A program made the position numbers and the translations under genes. The notes under the pieces were generated by a model, which did not search any database, was not told the DNA's origin, and saw only the letters and a list, made by a program, of their open reading frames with translations. From Ostreiculturibacter nitratireducens (GTDB lineage Bacteria; Pseudomonadota; Alphaproteobacteria; Rhodobacterales; Rhodobacteraceae), in the NCBI RefSeq assembly GCF_032670585.1, contig NZ_JAVQHL010000005.1:1-64000 (forward strand): a stretch of 64,000 bases of DNA, given 5' to 3'. This document shows, one piece after another, positions 17,748 to 25,936 of the stretch (the stretch's first letter is position 1; each line of letters starts with the position of its first letter).

Positions 17748-19400
17748 CGAAGCCCCACATCCGCGCCGCGATCTACACGCGGAAGTCCTCGGACGAGGGG
17801 CTCGAGCAGGAGTTCAACTCGCTCGATGCCCAGCACGAGGCCTGCGCCGCCTACGTCGTGAGCCAGCGGCACGAGGGCTGGACCCTCGTCCGCGCGCTAC
17901 GACGACGGCGGGATCTCGGGCGGCACGCTCGAGCGCCCGGCGCTGAGGCGCCTCCTCGCCGAGATCGAAGCGGGCCGCGTCGACATGGTCGTGGTCTACA
18001 AGATCGACCGGCTGACCCGGTCGCTCGCCGACTTCGCGAGGCTCGTCGAACGCCTCGAGGCGGCAGGCTGCTCCTTCGTCTCGGTCACCCAGGCCTTCAA
18101 CACCTCCTCCTCGATGGGCCGGCTCACCCTCAACGTGCTCCTCTCCTTTGCCCAGTTCGAGCGCGAGGTCACCGCCGAGCGGATCCGCGACAAGATCGCC
18201 GCCTCGAAGAAGAAGGGGCTCTGGATGGGCGGCCTCGCGCCGCTCGGCTACGATCCGCATCCCGACCGGACGCGCCGGGAACTCGTGGTGAACGAAGCGG
18301 AGGCCGGGACCGTTCGGCGGCTCTTCGCGCTCTACCTCGAGCACGGTTGCCTGAACGCCACCGCCCGCGCCGCCGGGAAGCTCGGGCTCCGCTCGAAGCG
18401 GCGCGTCTTCGCGAACGGGCGGCAGCAGGGCGGCGGCGCCTTCAGCCGTGGCCAGGTCCACAAGATCCTGACGAACCCGGTCTACCTCGGCCAGGTCCGG
18501 CACAAGGACCGGCTCTGGCCCGGCACCCATCCCGCGATCCTCTCGCAGGACACCTGGGACGGGGTCCAGGCGAGGCTGCAGGCCGCCAGCGCGATCCGCC
18601 GCGGCGGCGGGCGCGCGCCGGCGACGGCCTCCCCGCTCAAGGGCCTCTTCCGGGACGAGACCGGGGACCTCCTGACACCGACCCACACCCGGCGGAGGGA
18701 CCGGCGCCTCTGCTACTACGTCTCGAACCGGCTGGTCTCGGGCGGGCCCGATCCCTCCGCCTGGCGGCTTCCCGCCCCCGCCTTCGAATCCGCGGTGGCG
18801 AAGATCCTCGCCGAGCATCTCGATCGCCGCGCCGCGGAGCACGCGGTACTGGCCGGAACGGACATCGCGGCGGCCCTGGCGACCAGGGAAAGGGCCCGGG
18901 CGCTCGCGTCCCGTCTCGGCACCGAGGGGGCCAGGGCCGCCGCGCCGCTCATCGCCTCCGGGCGCATCGCGCGCGGGACGATCGCCCTCGATCTCGACCG
19001 GGAGGCCCTCGCCGAGGCGCTGGGATGCGGACAAGGCGACCTCGACCCGCGCCTCCTCGTCCTCGGGGCCCCCTTCACCTGCCGCCGCCGCGGCGTCGAG
19101 ACGAAGATCGTGGCGGGCGACACCCTGCCACGGCCCGATCCCGTCCTGGTCCGTGCCCTCGCCGAGGCCCATCGCTGGGCCGCCGCGCTCCGTTCGGGGA
19201 CGCCCCTCGGCGCGGTCGCCCTTGCCGAGGGCCACGCGGAGTCCCACGTCCGCACCCGCACCCGGCTCGCCTTCCTCGCCCCGCGGATCCAGGCCGCGAT
19301 CCTCGCGGGCACCCTGCCCGCGGACGTCACCCTGAAATCCCTCCTCCGGGGTCCCATGCCCCTTGACTGGGATACCCAGCTGCGCCGCTGCGGCCTCTGA
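17744..19400 (+). pseudogene. large serine recombinase, frameshifted
   Basis: The first 50 codons from GTG 17744 encode the resolvase N-terminus with catalytic Ser15 (IYTRKSSDEG) and SLDAQHEACAAYV. After LVRA, near 17896-17900, the reading frame must move to continue as YDDGGISGGTLERP and VVVYKIDRLTRSLADF. Adding two bases (GC) in the run CGCGCGC restores a single frame to the TGA at 19400. The rest contains the recombinase domain (LGYDPHPD, then VHKILTNPVYLG) and a zinc-ribbon-like region whose usual cysteines are mostly absent. It would be the integrase of the island. Either the gene is dead or the short CG repeat was misread. Confidence 0.85.
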
Positions 19401-19416
19401 GCACGCGGTCGCGGCC

Positions 19417-19601
19417 TTCCCTGTTCCGGGCGGCGGGAGTCCCTGTTCCGGGCCGGCTCCTTCCCTGTTATCCGCGCGGGAATTCCCTGTTAGCAAGGAA
19501 CAGGGAAATGCACCCTAACCCACGGGCGAGTCGCGAGAATCCGGGGGTGCTCTGGCCAGCGAGGCGCCAAAAGCGCGGCAATTCCCTGTAAATTCCCTGT
19601 T
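19417..19601. repeat. helically phased TTCCCTGTT boxes
   Basis: Copies of TTCCCTGTT or close variants start at 19417, 19439 (first base changed), 19461, 19483, 19582 (ends in A) and 19593; an inverted copy AACAGGGAA lies at 19499-19507. Distances between direct copies are 22, 22, 22, 99 and 11, all multiples of 11, so all face one side of the helix. They lie between the recombinase stop and the tRNA-Ser 3' end. They could be recombinase, replication-initiator or repressor binding sites. Confidence 0.8.
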
Positions 19602-19778
19602 CTTCTCGACGGGCGCGGAAAACCGAACCCCGCGCATCGCCCTGCGGAGACGAAGGGCCATGACGACGGCAAGGGCTGGTGGAAGAGGCGTCTCTGTTGG
19701 AGCGCAGCCGCGCTAACCCCCGGAAACACGGGAGAAAGTCTCCCGGAAACGGGTGGAGCCAGTGGAGACAGGGGTGGC

Positions 19779-19868
19779 TGGCGGAGAGAGAGGGATTCGA
19801 ACCCTCGAGACGGTTTCCCGCCTACACACTTTCCAGGCGTGCGCCTTCGACCACTCGGCCACCTCTCC
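19779..19868 (-). tRNA. tRNA-Ser (anticodon GGA)
   Basis: The minus strand folds as a class II tRNA of 90 nt including an encoded CCA (complement at 19779-19781). The acceptor 5' strand GGAGAGG pairs with TCTCTCC, the D-arm is TGGCCGAGTGG, the anticodon loop reads CTGGAAA with anticodon GGA, a long variable arm is present, and the T-loop is GGTTCGAATCC. The mobile island starts on its 3' side, consistent with integration next to a tRNA gene. Confidence 0.95.
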
Positions 19869-19878
19869 GTGCGGGGCT

Positions 19879-19907
19879 CTTTACACGTGGGCCCCGGTCT
19901 TGTGCAA
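19879..19907 (-). promoter_or_regulatory. candidate sigma-70 promoter of tRNA-Ser
   Basis: On the minus strand TTGCAC, a 17-bp spacer and GTAAAG precede the tRNA, with a predicted transcription start about 5 nt before the mature 5' end. Spacing is ideal; the -10 match is moderate. Confidence 0.45.
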
Positions 19908-20134
19908 GGGGCAGCTTGCGGAAAGCTGACACGGCAGTTGGTGCCGAATTCCGACACGCATTGGCGATGCGGGAAGTGGAACGAGGACCGGCGTTGCGCG
20001 TGACCGTCAATGGCTGCAACGCGGGAGGCTTGAAAGCCGATGCCTGGCGCGCCGACCTAGGTGGAACGGAGAGCGTAGCCGCGGTCAGCGGCCGCTTGGC
20101 ATACGGCTGGTGCACGGGATCGCCGGGCCGTGCG

Positions 20135-20854
20135 CTATGAATCCAGCAGCAGGCTCACCCGACGGTTCTGGCGGCCCTTCTTTTCGATCTTGCCGAGGCG
20201 CACCCGGCCGATCTCGCCCGTCCTGGCGACATGGGTTCCGCCGCAAGGCTGGAGGTCCACCTGATTGGCACCCTCCCCGATACGGACCAGCCGCACGCGG
20301 CCCTGCCCCATAGGCGGCTTCACCGACATGGTCTTGACCAACCCCGGATTGGCGGAGAGCTCCTCGTCCGTGATCCAGCCCTCGGTCACCGGGAGATCCC
20401 GCGCGATCAGCGCGTTCAGCGCCTGCTCCAGCGCCTCCACGTCCTCGGGCGGTTCCGGCATGTCGAAATCGAGCCGCCCCTTCTCCTCGCCGATCTGGCC
20501 CCCCGTCACGGGAAGGGGAATCACGACCGACAGGAGATGCAGCGCGGTGTGAACGCGCATGTGGCGGTAGCGGCGATCCCAGTCGAGGTGCTGGACGACC
20601 TCGGCGCCGACGGGCGGCAACGCGCCCTCGGCCGCAGGCACGAGCACCACCGCGCCGTTCTCCCCCTTGACGGCCGTCGCGATGACGACACTGCCGTCTG
20701 CCCAATCAAGGCGCCCGGAATCCCCCGGCTGGCCGCCTCCGGTCGGGTAGAAGATCGACCGGTCCACGACGATGCCCCCTTCGGGCGTGTGCGTCACGAC
20801 GCGGGCCGGCGCCTCGCGAAGATAGGGTTCGCTGCGGAAAAGCGCCTCGGTCAT
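20135..20854 (-). CDS. alanyl-tRNA editing protein (AlaX-type)
   Basis: This 239-residue free-standing relative of the alanyl-tRNA synthetase editing domain hydrolyses mischarged Ser- or Gly-tRNA(Ala) in the cytoplasm. Zinc ligands are visible as HTALH (His102, His106) and CGGTH (Cys204, His208). The N-terminal part carries FYPTGGGQPGDSG, typical of the alanyl-tRNA synthetase second-domain/AlaX family. Its start overlaps the end of the mechanosensitive channel gene (20851-20854, ATGA), so it is the last gene of the cfa-trgAB-cysK-mscS operon. It ends 266 bp before tRNA-Ser. Confidence 0.92.
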   Translation of the reverse strand: MTEALFRSEPYLREAPARVVTHTPEGGIVVDRSIFYPTGGGQPGDSGRLDWADGSVVIATAVKGENGAVVLVPAAEGALPPVGAEVVQHLDWDRRYRHMRVHTALHLLSVVIPLPVTGGQIGEEKGRLDFDMPEPPEDVEALEQALNALIARDLPVTEGWITDEELSANPGLVKTMSVKPPMGQGRVRLVRIGEGANQVDLQPCGGTHVARTGEIGRVRLGKIEKKGRQNRRVSLLLDS

Positions 20855-23253
20855 GCGGATTCCTCCCCTGCCCCTCCGGCCCCAGGCATCGCCCGAGGCG
20901 AAGGCTCGGGCGGGCGCAGGGCCTCGGGGTTCTTCAACCAGATGTCGCGCTGCGGGAAGGGAATCTCGATCCCTTCCTCGGCGAAGCGGCTGGCGATTTC
21001 GTGGTTCATCTCGGAATGCGTGGCGAGCTTGAAGTTCACGTCGCGCAGGATCGCGCGGATCTCGAAGTTCAGGCTGTCGGCACCGAAGCCGACGAAGTAG
21101 ACATTCGGCGGCGGGTTGACGACGACGAGGGGATGCGCCTCGGCCACCTCATGCAGGATCGCCTCGACCTTCTTCGTGTCGGTGCCGTAGGCGACCCCCA
21201 CCGGCACGATCAGCCGCCCCGTCAGGTTCCCCCGCGTCCAGTTCGTCACCACGCCCGATACGAGGTCCGCGTTCGGCACGATGACGTCGGTCCGGTCGAA
21301 GGTTTCGATCCGGGTCGAGCGGACCGAGATCGCCTTCACGATCCCCATCTGCCCGCCGACCTCGATCCAGTCGCCCTCGGAGATCGGCCTTTCGATCAGG
21401 AGGATGATGCCCGAGACGAAGTTCGAGACGATGTTCTGAAGACCGAAACCGATGCCGACCGAGAGCGCACCCGCGACGATCGCGAGAGACGACAGGTCGA
21501 TCCCCGCGGAGGTGATCGCGATCACCGCGGCGAGGAAGATGCCTAGGTAGCCGACACCCGAAACGATCGCGTTCTGGCCCCCCTTGTCGAGCTTCGTCTT
21601 CGGCAGGACCGAGGCACGCAACGCTCCCTGCAACAGCCGTGTAGCCGTCAGGCCAACCACGAAGACCGCGACGAAGGTCAGGAAGACGGTGGGCGAAATC
21701 CGCGTCTGCCCGATCGAAACCCCCTCGCGGAAGCGGGTCCAGACCTCGGCCAGGTCCGCGACGCGCGCGCCCCAGATCAGCGCGAAGAGAGGTATCGCCG
21801 CGATGGCAAGCGCGAAGCCGATCAGCACCGGAACCAGCCCGCCCGGCGCCCCTTCCTCCGGCCGAACGATCATGCCGTAGATGTCGCCCACGAACCGCTG
21901 GGCCAGAATCAGAATCCCGATGAGGCCCAGGGACAGGACAGTGGGCCAGACCAGCGCATTGGCCGCCGTCGTGTAGCCCACGATCGCCATCAGCGGCCCG
22001 AGCACCGACACGGCCACCACGGCCGACCCGACGAGTCGACGCATCCGCGCACGGAATCGATTGGCCTCGCCGTCATCGAGGGTCGCATCCATGTGCCGAA
22101 GCAGAAGGCCGAGCCGGAACAGGAACAGCGAGATCACCAGGACGACCGGTGCCGCCCAGACCGACTGCGCGGACTGGCTGAGCGGTGGGCGAACCTCTGT
22201 GATGAAGGCGCGCCGCAGCAATTCGGCCGCCAGCAGGAGCCCGACCATCGTCGTGTGGAATCGCGCCTCGGCGCTGTTCTCAGGCAGAATCGACTGTGAA
22301 CGATCGAGCGGCCCACGATCGGACACCGGGAACAGAAGACCGCCAAGCCAGCGTGTCGCAAAGAACGCGAGCGCCGCACCCGGGAAGGCCGCGATGAGGG
22401 CGCCGGACCTCAGCCCGGTCATGCCGGTGGCTTCCATCGCCTGCACGAGAAGATACATGCCCCCCACCGGCAGGACCACCTGGCCGAGAGAAACGAAGCC
22501 CGCGGCCAGGCGCCGGGCATATTCCGACCCGCCCACGCGCATCCGCCCCGCGAGCCGCTCGAAGAATCCCGGCCCCCGGACCATGAGAAGTCCGGCGATG
22601 AGAAGATAGAGAAGGATCGCCGGCAGATTGTCCCGCAGTTCCTTCCGCCGCGCCGGGTTCTCCCACGCGCCCGAAGTCTCCTGCCAGAGCGTCCGCATAC
22701 CTTGCGTCAGGACGGCAAGACCCGCAGGCCAGTTCACCGGGTTCGCGGGCGACGGAGACAGCTTCAGGAGCGCCGACGCCTGCCGCTCGCGGATCGTCGT
22801 GTCGATCTCGCGGATGATCCCGTCGGCGCGGCTGTAGGCCTCGACCGCCGCGATGCCGGGAGCCTGCAACCGCGCGAGCTGGTCGTTCAACTCCTTCCGC
22901 CGCGTCGCGATCTCGGGCGCCTCAGTCTCGCCTTCAGCCGGCGCAGGCCCCAGGGCCGCGATCTGGCCCCTCAGCGTCTGCAGGCGCGCATCATTCGCCG
23001 TCTGAGCTGCGGAGAATTTCGTGCGCCAGTCGACGATCTGCTGGCGCAACTGCTCCAGAGCGAGGTTCGAGGCCCGCCCGGCCTCGAGCGCGTCCTCCGC
23101 TCGCGTCGCGTCGCGCTCCCAGGCCGCGTAGTCCGGCGCGGCCGGGGCGGCCGCCTCCTGCGCAGCGGCGGACGAAACGCCAAAGGGCGCCGGCGCCGCG
23201 AGCGCGGTCAGGGCCAGGCTGAAGGCAAGGGAAAGCGCGCGAAGTGTCTTCAT
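20851..23253 (-). CDS. mechanosensitive ion channel (MscS) with DUF3772 periplasmic domain
   Basis: This 800-residue inner-membrane channel of the large MscS subfamily begins with a signal sequence cut near SSAAAQE and a periplasmic helical region (DUF3772-type, about residues 30-190, with coiled-coil QLRQQIVDWRTKF). About ten TM segments follow, then the conserved MscS core: pore helix ALSVGIGFGLQNIVSNFVSG and beta domain ERPISEGDWIEVGGQMGIV. It should release solutes under hypo-osmotic stress. The start ATG at 23253 shares one base with the cysK stop, so co-translation is likely. A longer in-frame start within cysK is rejected. Confidence 0.92.
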   Translation of the reverse strand: MKTLRALSLAFSLALTALAAPAPFGVSSAAAQEAAAPAAPDYAAWERDATRAEDALEAGRASNLALEQLRQQIVDWRTKFSAAQTANDARLQTLRGQIAALGPAPAEGETEAPEIATRRKELNDQLARLQAPGIAAVEAYSRADGIIREIDTTIRERQASALLKLSPSPANPVNWPAGLAVLTQGMRTLWQETSGAWENPARRKELRDNLPAILLYLLIAGLLMVRGPGFFERLAGRMRVGGSEYARRLAAGFVSLGQVVLPVGGMYLLVQAMEATGMTGLRSGALIAAFPGAALAFFATRWLGGLLFPVSDRGPLDRSQSILPENSAEARFHTTMVGLLLAAELLRRAFITEVRPPLSQSAQSVWAAPVVLVISLFLFRLGLLLRHMDATLDDGEANRFRARMRRLVGSAVVAVSVLGPLMAIVGYTTAANALVWPTVLSLGLIGILILAQRFVGDIYGMIVRPEEGAPGGLVPVLIGFALAIAAIPLFALIWGARVADLAEVWTRFREGVSIGQTRISPTVFLTFVAVFVVGLTATRLLQGALRASVLPKTKLDKGGQNAIVSGVGYLGIFLAAVIAITSAGIDLSSLAIVAGALSVGIGFGLQNIVSNFVSGIILLIERPISEGDWIEVGGQMGIVKAISVRSTRIETFDRTDVIVPNADLVSGVVTNWTRGNLTGRLIVPVGVAYGTDTKKVEAILHEVAEAHPLVVVNPPPNVYFVGFGADSLNFEIRAILRDVNFKLATHSEMNHEIASRFAEEGIEIPFPQRDIWLKNPEALRPPEPSPRAMPGAGGAGEESA

Positions 23254-24284
23254 CAACCCTGATAGACCTCCGGCAGAATCCTTGGGGCGCGGTCGAGCCA
23301 TTCCGGCACGGGCAGGCCCTTGCCCCTCAGGAAGTCGGGATTGAACAGCTTGGACTGATAGCGCGTGCCGTAGTCGCAGAGCACGGTCACGATCGTCTTG
23401 CCCGGCCCCATTTCCTGCGCCATGCGGATCGCGCCCGCGACGTTGATGCCGGAGGATCCGCCCAGGCACAGGCCCTCTTCCTCGAGGAGGTCGAAGACGA
23501 TCGGAAGCGCCTCGCTGTCAGGGATGCGGTAGGCCATGTCCGGCATGATGCCCTCGAGGTTCGCGGTGATCCGCCCCTGCCCGATCCCCTCGGTGATGGA
23601 GGAGCCTTCGGACTTCAGAACGCCCGTCGTGTAGTAGCTGTAGAGCGCCGCACCCTCCGGATCGGCCAGCGCGACCTTCACGCCCTTGGGCTGCAGCGCC
23701 ATCGCGACGCCCGCCAGCGTGCCGCCTGAACCCACGGCGCAGACGAACCCGTCCACCTTGCCATCGGTCTGATCCCAGATCTCGGGGCCGGTGGTCTCCA
23801 TATGCGCCTGCCGGTTCGCCACGTTGTCGAACTGGTTGGCCCAGATCGCGCCGTTGGGCTCGGTCTTTGCGAGCTCCTCGGCCAGCCGGCCGGAATAGCG
23901 CACATAGTTGTTGGGGTTCGAATAGGGCGCCGCCGGCACCTGGACGAGCTCGGCCCCCGCAAGCCGCAGCATGTCCTTCTTTTCCTGGCTCTGCGTCTCG
24001 GGGATGACGATGACCGTCCGGAAACCCATCGAGGCACCCACGAGAGCGAGCCCGATCCCGGTATTGCCGGCCGTCCCTTCGACGATCGTTCCGCCGGGCC
24101 GCAGTTGCCCCTTCGCCATGGCGTCGTGGATGATGTAGAGCGCCGCGCGATCCTTCACCGACTGGCCGGGATTCATGAACTCGGCCTTGCCGAGAATCTC
24201 GCATCCCGTCATCTCCGAGGCCTTTCTCAACCGGATGAGGGGCGTTTTTCCCACCGCATCGGCCAAGTCCTTGCAAATTCGCAT
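23253..24284 (-). CDS. cysK: cysteine synthase A (O-acetylserine sulfhydrylase)
   Basis: This 343-residue PLP enzyme forms cysteine from O-acetylserine and sulfide. The PLP lysine is Lys44 in GQSVKDRA; the phosphate loop SGGTLAG, the substrate loop GTAGNTGIGLAL and GGSSGINVAGA are present. The C-terminus is extended by about 20 residues relative to E. coli CysK. It follows trgB by about 80 nt on the same strand. In Rhodobacter sphaeroides, trgA, trgB and cysK together give tellurite resistance, so cysteine production here may also serve thiol-based metalloid detoxification. Confidence 0.93.
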   Translation of the reverse strand: MRICKDLADAVGKTPLIRLRKASEMTGCEILGKAEFMNPGQSVKDRAALYIIHDAMAKGQLRPGGTIVEGTAGNTGIGLALVGASMGFRTVIVIPETQSQEKKDMLRLAGAELVQVPAAPYSNPNNYVRYSGRLAEELAKTEPNGAIWANQFDNVANRQAHMETTGPEIWDQTDGKVDGFVCAVGSGGTLAGVAMALQPKGVKVALADPEGAALYSYYTTGVLKSEGSSITEGIGQGRITANLEGIMPDMAYRIPDSEALPIVFDLLEEEGLCLGGSSGINVAGAIRMAQEMGPGKTIVTVLCDYGTRYQSKLFNPDFLRGKGLPVPEWLDRAPRILPEVYQG

Positions 24285-24365
24285 CGCGCCGCTCCTTGAA
24301 TTTCACTCTTTCCTAGGCCGCACCTGTGGCAACCTCAAGCGGCAATGGCCGGCGATGATGGCCCC

Positions 24366-25520
24366 TCAGCGGGCCGCCGCGCGCAACTCCGCCCGATGCG
24401 CGGAAAGCCAGAGAGCGGAGATCAGCAAGGGGGCGTTGTCGACCTCTCCGGCCCCCAGGAGCTCCATGAGCGCGTCGAATGTCACGATATGCGTCCGGAT
24501 ATCCTCGTCCTCTCCGTCCACGCCCGCCCCGCTTACGGCCGTTCCGTCTGGAAGCTCGGCGATGCCCACGTAGGAATAGAGATATTCCGACTTGCCGGCG
24601 GGTGTCGGGTAGTAACCGCCGATGAGGTGCAGATCGCCGATCCGAAGCCCGGCCTCCTCCACGGCCTCGCGCCGGACCGCCTCTTCTGGCGTCTCGGACG
24701 CGTCGACGCGACCGGCGATCGCCTCGAGCGACCAGGGGTTCGCGTCGCCCCGCGCAAAGGGGCCGGGCCGGAACTGTTCGATCAGCAGCACGCGGTCGCG
24801 CACCGGGTCGTAGGGAAGGACCGAGGCCGCATCCCCCGTGATGAAGACCGCCCGGTTCACGACCGGGCTCATGGAGCCGTCGAAACGGCGGAAGGACAGG
24901 TCGTATTCCTCGACCGAGAAGAACTTCGCATAGGGCTCGCGCCGGTCCGCGACGACGACGTCCCCGGTCTCGGAGGTGCGGCGCAGCATTCCCTGCCCCG
25001 CTGCCCGCGCCCTGAGCCGGGAGGCGGCACGGATCATCATCAGCCCATATCGGGCCTTGAGTTCCTCGGGCGCCTTCCTGCCGCGAAGCGCCATGAAATC
25101 CGCCGCCGTCTCGGTCACGACGTCGCCCCAATCGGCGGCCCAGTCCTGCAGCCGCCAGGGCGCGCCGGGACGCCAATGCCCGGGTTCCGGGAAATAGACC
25201 TGCGCCGGCACCTGCCGGCCATCCCCGGCATCGACGATCACTTCCCGGGTGAGGTAGCCGAAGCCACCTTCGTAGAAGTCGAGCCTGGTGACCTCTCCGG
25301 CCGTCAGCCCCTCGGCGAGGAGCCCCTCCGCCGCCTTCCCCGGCGCGGGCAGGATCAGGGGAAAGCTCTCCCCTTCCGCCCAGCGCACCTCGTGTCCTTC
25401 AAGACGCGCGGGCACCACCGTCAGCTCGCGCCCCACGACCCGCTCCAGCAACGGCAAGTGGCAGAGCGTGCCGTAGAAAAAGAAGTTGGCCAAACTCAGC
25501 TCCAGCGCCGCGAGGCCCAT
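24366..25520 (-). CDS. trgB: TrgB: GGCT-like domain fused to Nudix hydrolase
   Basis: This 384-residue fusion has an N-terminal gamma-glutamylcyclotransferase/AIG2-like domain (about 10-120, motif FFYGTLCHLPLL) and a C-terminal ADP-ribose-pyrophosphatase-type Nudix domain whose box follows GX5EX7REUXEEXG (starting GRVDASE, ending REAVEEAG). It lies between trgA and cysK, the order known for the Rhodobacter tellurite-resistance locus. The ATG at 25520 overlaps trgA by 25 nt; a TTG at codon 10, preceded by GGAG, is an equally plausible start and would give the usual FFYGTL-proximal N-terminus. How the two activities cooperate is unknown. Confidence 0.88.
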   Translation of the reverse strand: MGLAALELSLANFFFYGTLCHLPLLERVVGRELTVVPARLEGHEVRWAEGESFPLILPAPGKAAEGLLAEGLTAGEVTRLDFYEGGFGYLTREVIVDAGDGRQVPAQVYFPEPGHWRPGAPWRLQDWAADWGDVVTETAADFMALRGRKAPEELKARYGLMMIRAASRLRARAAGQGMLRRTSETGDVVVADRREPYAKFFSVEEYDLSFRRFDGSMSPVVNRAVFITGDAASVLPYDPVRDRVLLIEQFRPGPFARGDANPWSLEAIAGRVDASETPEEAVRREAVEEAGLRIGDLHLIGGYYPTPAGKSEYLYSYVGIAELPDGTAVSGAGVDGEDEDIRTHIVTFDALMELLGAGEVDNAPLLISALWLSAHRAELRAAAR

Positions 25521-25936
25521 TCGACGAGGAGGCCGCCCAGCATCCCTCCGATGAGGAGGATGCCGATCACGTCGGGTACGAGGATCATCCGCCCGTATTC
25601 GAGCGAAATCTCGAATGCGCCGACGATCGCATCCATCGGCCCGTCATAGCGGTGCCGGATGGACATCTTGACCATCTCGTTTCCCGAGAAGATCACGAGG
25701 CACCAGAAAACGATCGCCAGTGTCGCGCGCGCCCCACCGCCGAGCGCGGCCCCATAACCGCGCCCCGCCGAAGGGCCAGCCACCATCCAGCCGCAAAACG
25801 CGCCGATCAGCGTCGAGATGGGGATGAACATGCCGATCCGGGCGCCTTCCGGAAGAAGCGGCACGACCGCGTTCGATGCGAAGAACGCGATCGCCGCGAA
25901 GGCGAAGGCTCCGAATAGCTTTGCAGCTGTGGGCAT
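25496..25936 (-). CDS. trgA: TrgA family membrane protein (tellurite resistance)
   Basis: This 146-residue inner-membrane protein has four predicted TM helices (near residues 5-27, 33-55, 67-87 and 117-138). The opening PTAAKLFGAFAFAAIAFFAS and central GPSAGRGYGAALGGG are typical of the TrgA family, found almost only in Rhodobacteraceae. The start codon directly abuts the TAG of the cfa-like gene, and its end overlaps trgB. TrgA of R. sphaeroides is needed for tellurite resistance with TrgB, but its transport or enzymatic role is not established. Confidence 0.88.
   Translation of the reverse strand: MPTAAKLFGAFAFAAIAFFASNAVVPLLPEGARIGMFIPISTLIGAFCGWMVAGPSAGRGYGAALGGGARATLAIVFWCLVIFSGNEMVKMSIRHRYDGPMDAIVGAFEISLEYGRMILVPDVIGILLIGGMLGGLLVEWASRRWS

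Noticed and set aside
15566..19366. 1266-residue plus-strand frame
   Set aside because: GC-driven open frame, antisense to the methylase gene; only codons from 17744 to about 17896 are real (recombinase N-terminus).
17814..19496. 560-residue minus-strand frame
   Set aside because: Antisense shadow of the recombinase gene, Gly/Arg/Pro-rich.
19417..19601. CRISPR array
   Set aside because: Repeats are only 9 nt, the spacers are short and irregular, and no cas gene is present.
1..19778. Direct repeat of the tRNA-Ser 3' end as the far attachment site
   Set aside because: I looked for a second copy of the T-arm/acceptor sequence to the left and saw none; the far junction may lie outside the window or be lost.
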